Origin: Leptospira ilyithenensis
GTDB taxonomy: Bacteria > Spirochaetota > Leptospiria > Leptospirales > Leptospiraceae
Assembly: GCF_004771005.1 (NCBI RefSeq)
Contig: NZ_RQHV01000061.1
Span: forward strand, 620,001 to 684,000
DNA: 64,000 nucleotides
Reading direction: 5' to 3'
Numbering within the stretch: the first letter of the stretch is position 1; each line of letters starts with the position of its first letter. Below, piece after piece: positions 18,730 to 28,282 of this stretch. Both the position numbers and the translations under genes were made by a program. The notes under the pieces are model-generated. The model searched no databases, was not told the origin of the DNA, and saw only the letters and a list, made by a program, of their open reading frames with translations.

Positions 18730-19286
18730 TTAAAAAGTTTGGCCATCCGTATCAAAGATAGTCGATGTTCCTTCTTTATCCGTAGAAATACTTAAACTCA
18801 ACCACTTTTCCAGCTCTTCCGATTTTGTTTTTTCACTCCTTCGGATCATCTCCACTGCGTCTTTTCCCAAGACCAATCGTAAAGGAGGATTTTCCGATTC
18901 TGCAATTTGAATCATAGCAAGAGAGGCTTTTTTAGGATTTCCCGGAAGAGTATTATTTTTAAGATATCCTTTTAAAAGTCCCAGAGTTTCCGTATAATCG
19001 GAAATAGGTGCCGCATAATCAATAGAATAACCTGCCCAATCAGTATCAAATCCGCCCGGTTCTATAATGGTAATTTTGATTCCCAAAGATGCAACCTCTT
19101 GCGCTAGAGATTCGCTAAAACCTTCCACTCCGAACTTAGCTGCATTGTATGCGGAAACCTCCATTTCTCCCTCCAACAGACGATACTTGCAAAATAGAAC
19201 CGGAACGCAGCTTTCTCATAAATCGCTTCCGTCAAACTGCGCCCAGGTCCTCTGGAACTTCCTGTAATAAACCAAACTTTCTCCAT
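18730..19286 (-). pseudogene. Broken short-chain dehydrogenase (internal deletion and frameshifts)
   Basis: Three pieces of one classical SDR lie in three different frames. From the ATG at 19286 comes MEKVWFITGSSRGPGRSLTEAIYEKA, the NAD(P)-binding start. A second frame then gives SGSILQVSSVGGRNGG, the active-site Ser region. A third gives VSAYNAAKFGVEGFSESLAQE with the YxxxK catalytic pair, then IKITIIEPGGFDTDWAG to a normal C-terminus. Around 100 residues between the first two pieces (the NNAG region) are missing, so about 300 bp have been deleted, with further small indels. The remaining 3' frame is intact but could not make an active enzyme. Confidence 0.85.
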
Positions 19287-19416
19287 CGTTTTTCCTACCT
19301 GATCCCTCCATCTTTTGACAGAAAAAACGGGAGTCGGGAACAAAAAAAATAACATTTTTACATTTTTTATATAATTTGTCAAAATAATTAAAACAAATTC
19401 AAAGAACAGCTTATCA

Positions 19417-19443
19417 TTTGACAAAAAGTAAGATTTTGTCAAA
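19417..19443. promoter_or_regulatory. Candidate operator of the 19.4-kb TetR regulator
   Basis: Inverted repeat TTTGACAAAA-7-TTTTGTCAAA ending 7 bases before the TetR ATG. The left arm contains TTGACA, which could be a -35 box. Extra half-sites occur at about 19374-19384 (ATTTGTCAAAA) and 19312-19320 (CTTTTGACA), on the side of the broken SDR gene. The layout suits autoregulation and control of the divergent SDR unit. Confidence 0.55.
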
Positions 19444-19450
19444 ATGAGCT

Positions 19451-19987
19451 ATGGTAAAGAAAGCAAATTCCTCGGAAGAGGAATTACGCAGAAAACAAAT
19501 CCTCGAAGCGGCCTTGGATTGTTTTTTGCAGTTCGGTTATTCCAAAACATCTATGGACGATATTGCTAAAAAGGCAAACTTGTCCCGCCCCTTGCTCTAT
19601 CTTAAATTTAAAAACAAAGAAGATCTGTTCACGGAAATATTTAATTATCTATTGGGAGGAAGGTATGAATCTTCCGAAGAAGTATTAAAAACAAACTTTA
19701 GTCCTAAGGAAAAACTAATTCAAATCTCAGAAATTTTACTGATTGAACCTTGGGCAAAAGTCGCGGGTCATCCGATGACTTCCGATTATTACGAAGCATG
19801 TTCCAGACTGTCACCGAAAGTTATGGAAAAATACGAAAGGTTCATTATCAAATCGGTTCAAACCATCCTGGGAGACAAAGAAACTGCGGAAGTTTTCTTT
19901 TTAGCAATGGATGGAATGAGTGCCGACCTACCTACTGTAAAAACTTTAAGAAAGAGAATGAAAGTTTTAATCGGTAAATTTATTTAG
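19451..19987 (+). CDS. TetR-family transcriptional regulator
   Basis: 178 residues. The N-terminal helix-turn-helix is clear: RRKQILEAALDCFLQFGYSKTSMDDIAKKANLSRPLLYLKFKNKEDLF over residues 13-60. The C-terminal ligand domain is short and divergent, as usual. The gene is divergent from a degraded SDR and an NAD-binding gene, which are its likely targets. Its 3' end overlaps the convergent sugar kinase gene by 21 bp. A strong inverted repeat lies in its promoter. Confidence 0.85.
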   Translation: MVKKANSSEEELRRKQILEAALDCFLQFGYSKTSMDDIAKKANLSRPLLYLKFKNKEDLFTEIFNYLLGGRYESSEEVLKTNFSPKEKLIQISEILLIEPWAKVAGHPMTSDYYEACSRLSPKVMEKYERFIIKSVQTILGDKETAEVFFLAMDGMSADLPTVKTLRKRMKVLIGKFI

Positions 19988-21577
19988 TTCCGAAAAGTTA
20001 TCCCTGTTCGATTTGTACAGTTTTTTAAAAACTTTGAAATTCTTTTCGTACTTATCTTTTACATCCGGATTGGGAATCCATTCGTCTTTTACCGGAATCA
20101 TTTCTTTCAACCCTTCAAAGTCTTTGATCTTTCCGAGGCCCAAGGCAACAAGGGCAGCAGCCCCCATAGCGCCTACATTCTCTGGCTGAAATACCCGTTC
20201 CACTTTTCTTCCGGTGATGTCGGCAAGTGTTTGGCAAATAAAAGAAGACCTTGCCACTCCCCCCACAAAACGAATGCTCTGTGAACTATTTACCTTCTTT
20301 TCGGAAAGTTCTAAAATCCACTTTTTATGAAATAGAATTCCTTCTACAACGGAACGGATAAGAAGTCTTTTCCCCGTATTTAAACTGATATTGAAAAACA
20401 TCCCTCTTGCATTCGAATCTTCAAACGGACACCGGTTCCCATGCAGCCAAGGAGTAAAGATCACTCCTTCCGATCCGGGTTCAGTATCTTTGATCGAATC
20501 AAACATATATTCAAATAAACTTTCATAGATGGCGTCGGGACCATCGGTGATTTTTTTCTTTTCCAGATACAAATCGATCTCATCCAATGCAAGATGGTCC
20601 TTTACCCATTGCAGACATTTTCCGGAAGTTTCCTGCTCTCCGAAATAATTATAAAACCCGGACCTTGCCCCTACAATGGAAGCCATTCTAGAATCAATAT
20701 CAACTTTTCTTTGTTTGGTGACAGTCGATACCCAACCGGAAGTTCCTGCGTAGATATGCGTGTCTCCTTCAAGTACCGCCCCCGCACCCACACCGATAAG
20801 AGATGCGTCTCCTCCTCCTCCGAATACGGCAGTTCCTGCTTCCAGTCCTAAAAATTCGGCGGCCTCCTTTGTCAGACCGTCCACTTTGTCCGAAGAATTG
20901 ATAATCGGGGGAAGATGTTTCAGATTGATTTTAAAAAGTTTGGCGAGTAAACGGCTCCAATTCCCTTTCCCTTTTCGGGAGTCATATAAAAAAGTAGTAA
21001 ACGCAGTATCTCTTGTCATTACAGCCTGGTTTGTACATTTTGCGATAAGGAATTCCTTTACGTCCAACCACCACCTAACTTTTGAGAACAGATTTGGTTC
21101 GTTTTTTTCCACCCATTTGTATTTCCAAATAGGATCTTTTACGCTTCCCGCCACGGCTCCGGTGATCCACAAAGATAACAGAAGTTTGAATGCATTGATT
21201 CCTTCAATTTTCAAACCATGACCCAATCCTTTTTTGATTTCCTCCGTTGCCCTTGCATCCATATAACTCATCGCCCGGCGTACAGGGTTAAAACCCGAAT
21301 CTACCAATACCAAACCTTGCATCTGGGAGCAAAAAGAAATCCCCTGGATGCTTTCGGGAGAAAGGCCGGTTTCTTTTAAAATTTCGCGGGTGGTAGTTTG
21401 CAAAGCATTCCACCAGTCATTCGGGTCTTGTTCCGCTCCTCCGTTTTCCAACAAATGGATGGGATATTCGGAAAGAGAGGCATATGTCAATTCCAAACGT
21501 TCTCCCAGAAGAAAGAGGCAGGTTTTGACACCTGTGGTACCTACGTCATAGGAAAGAATATAAATTTCATGGCTCAT
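19967..21577 (-). CDS. FGGY-family carbohydrate kinase (xylulokinase-like)
   Basis: 536 residues, slightly longer than typical xylulokinase. The N-terminal phosphate motif is YDVGTTGVKTCLF. SFCSQMQGLVLVD and MSYMDARA belong to the sugar-binding part. The adenosine-binding FGGY segment includes IYAGTSGW and RFVGGVARSSFICQTLADITG with GAMGAAALVALG near the C-terminus. Such enzymes phosphorylate ketoses or polyols in the cytoplasm; the exact sugar is unknown. An AAGGAAGAG ribosome site precedes the ATG at 21577. It is divergent from an MFS transporter and shares an operator palindrome with the 49-kb aminotransferase/aldolase locus, which points to one catabolic route. Confidence 0.88.
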   Translation of the reverse strand: MSHEIYILSYDVGTTGVKTCLFLLGERLELTYASLSEYPIHLLENGGAEQDPNDWWNALQTTTREILKETGLSPESIQGISFCSQMQGLVLVDSGFNPVRRAMSYMDARATEEIKKGLGHGLKIEGINAFKLLLSLWITGAVAGSVKDPIWKYKWVEKNEPNLFSKVRWWLDVKEFLIAKCTNQAVMTRDTAFTTFLYDSRKGKGNWSRLLAKLFKINLKHLPPIINSSDKVDGLTKEAAEFLGLEAGTAVFGGGGDASLIGVGAGAVLEGDTHIYAGTSGWVSTVTKQRKVDIDSRMASIVGARSGFYNYFGEQETSGKCLQWVKDHLALDEIDLYLEKKKITDGPDAIYESLFEYMFDSIKDTEPGSEGVIFTPWLHGNRCPFEDSNARGMFFNISLNTGKRLLIRSVVEGILFHKKWILELSEKKVNSSQSIRFVGGVARSSFICQTLADITGRKVERVFQPENVGAMGAAALVALGLGKIKDFEGLKEMIPVKDEWIPNPDVKDKYEKNFKVFKKLYKSNRDNFSELNKFTD

Positions 21578-21616
21578 GGGCTCTTCCTTATCTCAAATTT
21601 CCGGCTGCTGGAAAAA

Positions 21617-21634
21617 AGTGAGTGATCACTCACT
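21617..21634. promoter_or_regulatory. Palindromic operator between the sugar kinase and MFS genes
   Basis: An 18-bp perfect palindrome, AGTGAGTGATCACTCACT, lies in the 128-bp region between the two divergent starts. Its 16-bp core (21619-21634) matches 49361-49376 at 15 of 16 positions. That second copy sits in front of a TetR-family gene. TetR repressors bind palindromes of this size, so this is probably a second target of that repressor. Confidence 0.7.
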
Positions 21635-21705
21635 ATGAAACTGAAAAATCTGCCACAAAAGCAATTCTTTTTCCAAAAGGGAAAAGCTGTTCCAAGGAGA
21701 ATGGA

Positions 21706-22929
21706 ATGAATCAAAATTCGATCCAAGTCTATCCCTATCGTTGGGTGGTTTTATTTTTGTATATACTGATCACTGCTGCCATATGTATGCAATGGCTGAC
21801 ATTTGCCCCCATTGCCCGGGATGCAAAAGAGTTCTACTCAGTAAACCCGATCCAAATCGACCTGCTTTCATTGGTCTTTTTAGCTGTGTTTGTGGTAGTT
21901 GCTATTCCTGCATCCTATGTTATTGATACCTACGGAATTCGAAAAGGGGTAGGATTTGGTGCGGTTCTTATGGGAGTCTTTGGAATTCTCAAAGGAATTT
22001 ATGCAAATGACTATACGATCGTACTTATCTGCCAGGTAGGTCTTGCGATTGCCCAACCGTTTTTACTCAATGCAGTCACAAAAATCAGCGTATTATGGTT
22101 TCCCATCCAGGAAAGAGCGACATCCGTTGCATTGGGGACACTCGCTCAATTTTTAGGAATCATATTTGTGATGATTCTGACTCCTCTTCTTTTGGAAGGA
22201 GGAGAAAAAGGTGCAAAGATCCCCGAAGTGATGTTGTTATACGGAGTCATTTCCCTTGTCTCCGCCATTCTGTTTTTAATCTTCAGCAGAGAAAAACCTC
22301 CCACCTCACCCAGCACACACGGAGAAGACAGCAGGCTTCCCTTTTGGGAAGGAATTCGTTTTTTATGGAAGAAAAATGATATGAGAAAGATATTGTTTTT
22401 GTTTTTGATCGGTCTAGGAGTCTTCAACGCAGTCAGCACATGCATCGATCAAATTGCAGAAGTCAAAGGTTTAAACATAGAAGAATCAGGTCTTGTAGGA
22501 GGAATTATGCTAATTGCAGGTATATTGGGCGGGGTAGCTGTTCCTCCTCTTTCCGACAAGATTCAAAGAAGAAAAATATTTCTAAGCGTAGCCATGGGAG
22601 GATTTTTGTTCGGTTTGGCCTTGTTTACGATTTCAAATTCTTTCTTACCTCTCCTACTTGCATCTGCGATCATAGGTTTTTTTCTATTGGGAATCGGTGC
22701 TCCGATCGGATTCCAATACTGTGCAGAGATCACTTCTCCCGCGCCGGAATCCACCTCACAAGGGTTACTTCTTTTGGTGGGGCAAATCTCGGGGATAGTA
22801 TTCATACTCGGGATGAATTACTTCGGAATGATTTCCTTTTTGTATTTGTTTCTGGGTTTGTCTGTTCTAAATTTCATTCTGGTATTTTTTTTGAAAGAGT
22901 CTCCATTTATGGAGATTAAGAAAGATTAG
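21706..22929 (+). CDS. Major facilitator superfamily transporter
   Basis: 407 residues from the ATG at 21706, preceded by AAGGAG with 6-base spacing; in-frame codons upstream encode a polar stretch containing the operator and are rejected. About twelve hydrophobic segments are visible. An MFS signature-like loop sits after TM2 (YVIDTYGIRKGVGFG) and its counterpart (LSDKIQRRKIFL) is in the second half. It resembles the FLVCR/heme-feline-type or OFA-like MFS proteins only loosely. Divergent pairing with a sugar kinase suggests uptake of the kinase substrate. The 3' end is followed at once by a 149-bp intergenic repeat. Confidence 0.82.
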   Translation: MNQNSIQVYPYRWVVLFLYILITAAICMQWLTFAPIARDAKEFYSVNPIQIDLLSLVFLAVFVVVAIPASYVIDTYGIRKGVGFGAVLMGVFGILKGIYANDYTIVLICQVGLAIAQPFLLNAVTKISVLWFPIQERATSVALGTLAQFLGIIFVMILTPLLLEGGEKGAKIPEVMLLYGVISLVSAILFLIFSREKPPTSPSTHGEDSRLPFWEGIRFLWKKNDMRKILFLFLIGLGVFNAVSTCIDQIAEVKGLNIEESGLVGGIMLIAGILGGVAVPPLSDKIQRRKIFLSVAMGGFLFGLALFTISNSFLPLLLASAIIGFFLLGIGAPIGFQYCAEITSPAPESTSQGLLLLVGQISGIVFILGMNYFGMISFLYLFLGLSVLNFILVFFLKESPFMEIKKD

Positions 22930-22971
22930 GTCTTGGAGCAGTGTAGTTAGTTGGTCTTGTAAAAGTCCGGC

Positions 22972-23120
22972 GCTTATAGGATTGGATTTTGGTATCCCCA
23001 CCCTGATTTGGGAGGGGTAATCCACCCGCCACCCAATGAGTTCCAACTAACATATCCAATTCGAATTGGCAACCCTTCCTTGCATTTTTCCCAAAATTCT
23101 TTGGAAAAGTTCGCCTTTTT
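22972..23120 (+). repeat. 149-bp dispersed intergenic repeat, copy 1
   Basis: Nearly identical (8 differences by eye) to 48096-48244 in the same orientation. It contains a C-rich/G-rich hairpin (CCCCACCCTGATTTGGGAGGGG), a central perfect palindrome CCAATTCGAATTGG at 23056-23069, and a near-terminal stem in which TTTT and CCAAA pair with TTTGG and AAAA. It ends in CGCCTTTTT. Both copies lie directly downstream of a plus-strand gene. No coding role is convincing: the minus strand has only a short open frame. It could be a non-autonomous element, a processed RNA element or a terminator-type repeat. Confidence 0.85.
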
Positions 23121-23433
23121 ACCTGATTCCAATCAAAATCCCATGCGCCACTATGGAAAGCGAAATGAATTGAGGCACCCAACGATTCTAACTCTTGACG
23201 AAATACAAGGTTTCGCTTCCTGGATATTAATGTCCCATTACTTGGTCTATTCGTTTACCATGTGAGGCAAATTTGCTGGAAAACTTTGTTTTTTGTTTAA
23301 TCTGGAATAAAAGAATGTTCAAAATAACGAATTTGATCTATTATTACAGAATTTTATCTGTAATAATAGACAATTTGTTGACTCACACGGAGAAACTCCT
23401 AATCTGCCAGGAACGGCAGGTTACCATCATCCT
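23121..23433. other. Intergenic region upstream of the porin
   Basis: 313 bases between the repeat and the porin start. It holds a perfect 14-bp inverted repeat at 23337-23370 (listed separately) and a small hairpin CTGCC-AGGAAC-GGCAG at 23404-23419 in the presumed leader. No protein-coding frame with recognisable content was found. The ribosome site of the porin is weak. Confidence 0.6.
23337..23370. promoter_or_regulatory. Perfect 14-bp inverted repeat upstream of the porin
   Basis: Arms TCTATTATTACAGA and TCTGTAATAATAGA separated by ATTTTA. The repeat lies 64-97 bases before the porin ATG. No T tract follows and no gene ends here, so it is more likely an operator than a terminator. The binding regulator is unknown. 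Confidence 0.6.
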
Positions 23434-25209
23434 ATGAAATTTGAAAAACTGATCCCCATTTTAATCTTATCTACTGCGAGTTTGCTGGCGCAAAATACTC
23501 CACCTAGCACTACGGAGGGAACTACAACTACGGAACAACTGCAAGCGAAGCCGGAAATTGTGGAACCATACAAAAGTCCTTTGAAGGCAAACTTATCAGG
23601 TGAGTATTTAAGAAGCTTACAAATCACCCCTGCACAAAGAAAAGCAATTCAATCCAATCCTGACTTATGGTTTGCAGACAAATACAAAGTCGGTTTTGGT
23701 TTGAGACCAAAAGCAGACGCGATTACCAACCTTGATTTTGACAAAACAACTGCCGACACAAGAAACTCCGTAGTCAACCAAACTCAATTTTATCTGATCG
23801 GGGACTTAACTCCCAATGTTCTTTTTAAAGTAGCCTTCCAAGACGTTCGTCTATGGGGAGGAGAAGTGATCTCCGCCGGAAACCAAGATCAAAAATATGC
23901 AGTGATTTCCAATGCAGGCACCACTTACGATACCACCAAACAAACGCTTATTCCTGTAAACAATTATGCAGGCTTCAGAGAAGCTTTTCTGGATTTAAAA
24001 ACAGCGAAAGAAGGAATCCGATTAAGAACAGGCAGACAAGTTATAGATTTCGGCGACGGAAGAATCGTAGGTGCGAGAAACGATAGTTTGAATGGAAATT
24101 CATTCGATGCGATCCGACTTACCACAAAAATTGAAAACCATACTACCGATGTATTTGCATCAGTTCTGAGCACAGAAAACAATTCAAACGGTCTTGTTTC
24201 CAACAACTCCACAAAGTTAGGTGGTCCAGGAGAAGCTTATTACGCAGGTATCCATCATAATTTCAAAGTCGCAGATTGGTTAGGAATCGACGTTTACGAT
24301 TTTAGTCTTTTCAAAAAAAGAACTACGGTGAAAAGTCCTCCGGATTGGGCCACAGAACAAGTATATCGTGGCAATGATCAGATGAATACTTACGGATTCA
24401 GACTTACCAACCGAACCAAAAGCAACGCGGTTCCTGATGGAGTCAAATTCGATTGGATGGTTGAGGCAGCTTGGCAATCAGGATACAACGGGCAAAGAAT
24501 CGCTCCCGATTGGATGAATCAAGACGGCAAACTCAAAACCAACCAAACTACCGGAGCACAACCTTTGTTTTCTCAGAATGGAAAATACGATTCCAATTTG
24601 GTTGCAGTACAACTTGGTTACTCCCCAGTTAAGGAATTCCGAATCGGCGTACAATATGTCCAAGCCTCGGGAGACCCGAACAGAAACGACTCTTCGGTTG
24701 CCACATTCAACCCGTTATTTGCTACAAGACGTATGGCAGGGGGAAGTATTCCTTTCGCAGGAAACGGAAACTCCGGAGCGGTCTTCTGGCAAAACGTAAA
24801 AGATTATTCCATTCATTTGAAATACGAAGCAGGTAAATGGGGAACTTTTATCTTCAATCCTCACTGGTATTATAAAGTAAAACTCCAAGACGGTTATTAT
24901 GATAACAATAATTATGTGACTGGGAATGCAAAAACGGGCGGGCTTGCCAGCACTGAAGATTATTATAATACACAGCAGTACGATCAGTTTGCTCCGAGAT
25001 TAGGCAAAAAAATTGCAACCGAGCTGAATTTTGTCTACATCGTTACTCCGTTTGAAAATGTTTCTTTCTGGTTTGGAGCAAGTCAACTTTACGGAGGAGA
25101 TGCAATCCGCAATCAAAAGAACAATATGTGGAATTCAGATCCTTTGCATAGATACGATTTCAAACCGAATGCGTCTTATTTTACATTCCAAACGGTATTT
25201 GCCATTTAA
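23434..25209 (+). CDS. Alginate-export-type outer membrane beta-barrel protein
   Basis: 591 residues. A signal peptide (IPILILSTASLLA) is followed by a Thr/Pro-rich linker. From about residue 75 come alternating strands typical of a porin. The segment RTGRQVIDFGDGRIVGARNDSLNGNSFDAIRL (about 190-225) matches the alginate_export domain pattern, which also occurs in many non-alginate porins of Bacteroidetes and spirochaetes. The C-terminal strand SYFTFQTVFAI ends without a terminal Phe. Role: passive uptake or export channel in the outer membrane, substrate unknown. It is a single gene, converging with a chemotaxis receptor. Confidence 0.8.
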   Translation: MKFEKLIPILILSTASLLAQNTPPSTTEGTTTTEQLQAKPEIVEPYKSPLKANLSGEYLRSLQITPAQRKAIQSNPDLWFADKYKVGFGLRPKADAITNLDFDKTTADTRNSVVNQTQFYLIGDLTPNVLFKVAFQDVRLWGGEVISAGNQDQKYAVISNAGTTYDTTKQTLIPVNNYAGFREAFLDLKTAKEGIRLRTGRQVIDFGDGRIVGARNDSLNGNSFDAIRLTTKIENHTTDVFASVLSTENNSNGLVSNNSTKLGGPGEAYYAGIHHNFKVADWLGIDVYDFSLFKKRTTVKSPPDWATEQVYRGNDQMNTYGFRLTNRTKSNAVPDGVKFDWMVEAAWQSGYNGQRIAPDWMNQDGKLKTNQTTGAQPLFSQNGKYDSNLVAVQLGYSPVKEFRIGVQYVQASGDPNRNDSSVATFNPLFATRRMAGGSIPFAGNGNSGAVFWQNVKDYSIHLKYEAGKWGTFIFNPHWYYKVKLQDGYYDNNNYVTGNAKTGGLASTEDYYNTQQYDQFAPRLGKKIATELNFVYIVTPFENVSFWFGASQLYGGDAIRNQKNNMWNSDPLHRYDFKPNASYFTFQTVFAI

Positions 25210-25218
25210 GCAAATATC

Positions 25219-27291
25219 TTAGACTTTAAACCTACCGATTAATCGGCTTAAATGCTCTGCTTGTCTTTGCATATCGGCCGATAAATTGGTAAGGTTGTCC
25301 GCTCCGCTTGCTACTTCCTGGGTTCCATCGGAAATACTCAAAATGGTTTTGGTAATTTCTTCCGTAGCTCTTTTTTGTTCAAAGACAGCCTCTTCAATTT
25401 GAAGATTGAGTGTAGTAAGTGCTGTGGCACTTTCTCCGATATCTTTCGTATTTGTTTCCTGCGATTTTACTGCGACCAAAACTTTATTTGCAGAAGACTC
25501 GAACTCATTGACGCTTAAGTTGAGAGATCGGAGTACCTTTGCTGCTTCTTCCACTTTAGCATTACCGTTTGTCACTGCAAGATTTGTAGACTCGACTAGT
25601 CCCCCGATCTCTTGCACGGAATGAGAAGTCTGCCCTGCAAGTTTTCCGATCTCTTCCGCAACAACGGCAAACCCACGACCTGCATCTCCTGCCCTTGCCG
25701 CCTCTATCGCAGCGTTTAACGCGAGTAAGTTTATTTTTTCTGAAATTTCAGTGATGATATCCAAGACTTCGGTAATACGGGAGGCTCTATCTCCAATCTC
25801 TTCCATGGCATCTGTAGACGAAGACATTGCCTTTTCCCCGATCACAGCTTGTTCTTTCGAATCGGTAGCCAATTTTGCAAGGCTTTGCATTTCTTGATTG
25901 ATGCTTAGGATTTGTTCTCTCAACCTTACGACATTGAAATCGATTTCTCTCATTTTTCCAACAGCAGTTTCCATAGATCGCCCCACATGATCGGCTGAAG
26001 CGGAGAGTTCTTCCACTGCTGCAGAAGATTCTTCCGCAGCGGAAGCTTGGGTTTGGGCGATATCGGAGAAATTTTCCGAAGTCCTCGTCATCTCCGTGGA
26101 ATGGGATCCCAATTTTTCAGAAGAAACTTTGATTTGGCTGATCATGGAAAAAAGACTTTCCTTCATCCCGGTCATGGATTGAAGAAGGTGGCCGATCTCA
26201 TCTGTTTTTTTATAATGATTTACAGCAGTCAGATCTCCATCCGCAATCCTGGATGAAAAATGCATGGCTATTGTCAACCCGCGACTTACCAATCTTTGAA
26301 AAATCAAATTCAAGACAATCAACACGAATATCAATATCAAAAGAGAAATGATACTGGATTCTAAAACGATTTTCCCGACGCTTTTAAAATAGAGGGAGTT
26401 AGGTATGCTTACCTGCATTGTCCAAAATTTCGGGTCTTTTCCGATATGAAATGGAAAGTAATAATGGGTGTATCCGTTGGATACGTGAGTAAATCTTTTT
26501 CCTTCTTTATTGTTTTCCAGGTAAACTTTCAACTCGTCGGCATCGAAAATTTTTTTCCCAAGCTGGGACTTATCATCTCCATTCATCGCATAAATTCCAT
26601 TTGGCGAAATAAGAGCAATATACCCTTGCCCGCGAAACGGTTTTTTGTCTCCGATCCTTTCCTGCAAGTTTTTGAGATCAATGTCAAGGCCCGCAGCCCC
26701 GTAAAATTTCCCCGGCAAACTGATAGGAGTCACAAGAGAAATCATAAGAACATTTTTGGAACCAACTTTATAATCATAAGGACCCACTACGGACATTTTG
26801 TCTGTTTTTCTAGTGATTTGATAATAATCGCCTGTCCCGTCCAGGTTATCATAATTTTTGAGTGCTTCGATTTGAATATTTCCCTCTTTTTCGGTTTGGT
26901 ACAAATATGGAACAAATCTTCCAGTAGAGTCATGACCCGGCTTGTTTTTAAATCGAAAGTCCTGTTTATCGTATGCATTCGGTTCGTAACAAACCCACAT
27001 GGCGAAATAATTGAAATTTCTTTTTAAGATTTCTCTCATTGTGGAAATCACTTGATCCCGGGGAGGGGATGCAAACATCAATGGAAAACGAAACCCTCGT
27101 GTAACACCCATCATGGTATTGAGCTGTTCCATGACTTCGAATGACCATCTTTCTGCAGTTACATTTGCCCCTTGCTCGACCTCTTCTTTCAGATTGACAA
27201 AAGTTTGATAGGACTGGATGGAAGTGAGAATAAAAAATCCGATAAATAGCACGAAAGAGATGTATAAGGAAATACGAAGGCGAATGCTCAT
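25219..27291 (-). CDS. Methyl-accepting chemotaxis protein with periplasmic cache domain
   Basis: 690 residues. TM1 is at about 8-28. A large periplasmic double-cache (dCache_1-like) sensor follows, with [27 protein letters not shown] and [14 protein letters not shown]2 is at about 305-328 ([19 protein letters not shown]), then HAMP (about 330-385). The cytoplasmic coiled coil has the invariant hairpin tip [33 protein letters not shown] near residue 540. Such receptors sense amino acids, organic acids or similar small ligands and signal through CheA/CheW. No che genes are nearby, so it is an orphan receptor. Confidence 0.93.
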   Translation of the reverse strand: MSIRLRISLYISFVLFIGFFILTSIQSYQTFVNLKEEVEQGANVTAERWSFEVMEQLNTMMGVTRGFRFPLMFASPPRDQVISTMREILKRNFNYFAMWVCYEPNAYDKQDFRFKNKPGHDSTGRFVPYLYQTEKEGNIQIEALKNYDNLDGTGDYYQITRKTDKMSVVGPYDYKVGSKNVLMISLVTPISLPGKFYGAAGLDIDLKNLQERIGDKKPFRGQGYIALISPNGIYAMNGDDKSQLGKKIFDADELKVYLENNKEGKRFTHVSNGYTHYYFPFHIGKDPKFWTMQVSIPNSLYFKSVGKIVLESSIISLLILIFVLIVLNLIFQRLVSRGLTIAMHFSSRIADGDLTAVNHYKKTDEIGHLLQSMTGMKESLFSMISQIKVSSEKLGSHSTEMTRTSENFSDIAQTQASAAEESSAAVEELSASADHVGRSMETAVGKMREIDFNVVRLREQILSINQEMQSLAKLATDSKEQAVIGEKAMSSSTDAMEEIGDRASRITEVLDIITEISEKINLLALNAAIEAARAGDAGRGFAVVAEEIGKLAGQTSHSVQEIGGLVESTNLAVTNGNAKVEEAAKVLRSLNLSVNEFESSANKVLVAVKSQETNTKDIGESATALTTLNLQIEEAVFEQKRATEEITKTILSISDGTQEVASGADNLTNLSADMQRQAEHLSRLIGRFKV

Positions 27292-27504
27292 AGGTAGTGT
27301 AATCTATCCGACGGAAGTAATTAATAAAGATATTTCATAACTAAAGCATTTTCGATTCTAAAAAAAAAATTGCAGATATCAATCCGGTGGAGCAAAACTA
27401 GAATGAATCTAATTTTCCATTTGGAAAGAAGCAAACCACCTATTTCTAAGAAAAGAGAAGACTTCTGCAAAATGATTTTATAGTCTCTAATCTGTTTTAC
27501 TTTC

Positions 27505-28149
27505 ATGGAAAAATTAATTTCAATTATTATTCCTATTTTCCCGGGAGATAACGAAGCGGAAGAACTTTTAAGGTTTTTAGACAATCATATTCCTGAATAT
27601 TGGGAAGTGATTGTCTCTTCTCCGAAAGAAAAAGGAAGCAGAGCCTACGCTCTCAATGAAGGCGCGAAAAAAGCGAATGGAAAATTCCTTTGGTTTTTAC
27701 ACGGAGATAGCCGTATCACCAAAGAGACAATCCATCTTTTAGAGAAATCCATTTCCGAAAAACCGGAAAGGCTTCATTACTTTAAACTTAAATTCTATCC
27801 TGATTCCATTTTGATGCGTTTCAATTCCATCGGTGCGAATTTAAGATCTTATTTGCTCGGTTGTCCATACGGAGATCAAAGTTTCTGCATTGCAAAGGAT
27901 CAGTTCTTAATCTTACAAGGATTTGATGAAGATATCGCTCTCGGTGAAGACCTTTTTTTTGTCTGGAAGACAAAAGAGAAAAGTATCTTGTTAAACCAAA
28001 TTCGAGGATATATTCAAACCAGTAGCCGCAAATATAAATCCCGAGGCTGGTTAAGAATTACAATCTTTCATCATTATATGTTCTGGAAACTCGTATTTCT
28101 TTGGTTAGCTGATAAAGGAAAAAAAGCCATTCCTAAAATTTCCGAATGA
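27505..28149 (+). CDS. Family 2-like glycosyltransferase
   Basis: 214 residues with the GT-A start LISIIIPIFPGDNEAEELLRFL. The metal-binding region is in FLWFLHGDSRIT, where HGD stands for the DXD motif, and GEDLFFVWKTK is the late acidic motif. No TM segments for a polymerase are present. Size and motif spacing fit the TIGR04283-type small glycosyltransferases. Acceptor unknown. The last bases of the gene form part of a 25-bp direct repeat seen again at 29228-29252. Confidence 0.75.
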   Translation: MEKLISIIIPIFPGDNEAEELLRFLDNHIPEYWEVIVSSPKEKGSRAYALNEGAKKANGKFLWFLHGDSRITKETIHLLEKSISEKPERLHYFKLKFYPDSILMRFNSIGANLRSYLLGCPYGDQSFCIAKDQFLILQGFDEDIALGEDLFFVWKTKEKSILLNQIRGYIQTSSRKYKSRGWLRITIFHHYMFWKLVFLWLADKGKKAIPKISE

Positions 28150-28165
28150 TATCCGAGCATATAAA
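28141..28165 (+). repeat. 25-bp direct repeat, copy 1
   Basis: TCCGAATGATATCCGAGCAT followed by ATAAA; it matches 29228-29252 with two mismatches. It covers the last codons and stop of the glycosyltransferase gene. The two copies bracket the DUF2625 gene and the 103-residue frame. Confidence 0.5.
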
Positions 28166-28282
28166 ACTTTTTCGACAAAATTCGAATCCGAGTGCAAGAA
28201 AGGCAAAGTTTTTAAGACAAAAACAAACCGATTCTTTTTAGTAACTACTTGCCAAACTTATCCGGTTTGTTCCCAATGATCT

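Noticed and set aside
22916..23182. An 88-codon minus-strand frame across repeat copy 1
   Set aside because: It reads through palindromes of an intergenic repeat, and the equivalent frame is not preserved in copy 2. No ribosome site was seen.
25231..25242. 12-bp palindrome CCGATTAATCGG near the end of the chemotaxis receptor gene
   Set aside because: It lies inside the coding sequence for the receptor's C-terminus and fits normal codons.
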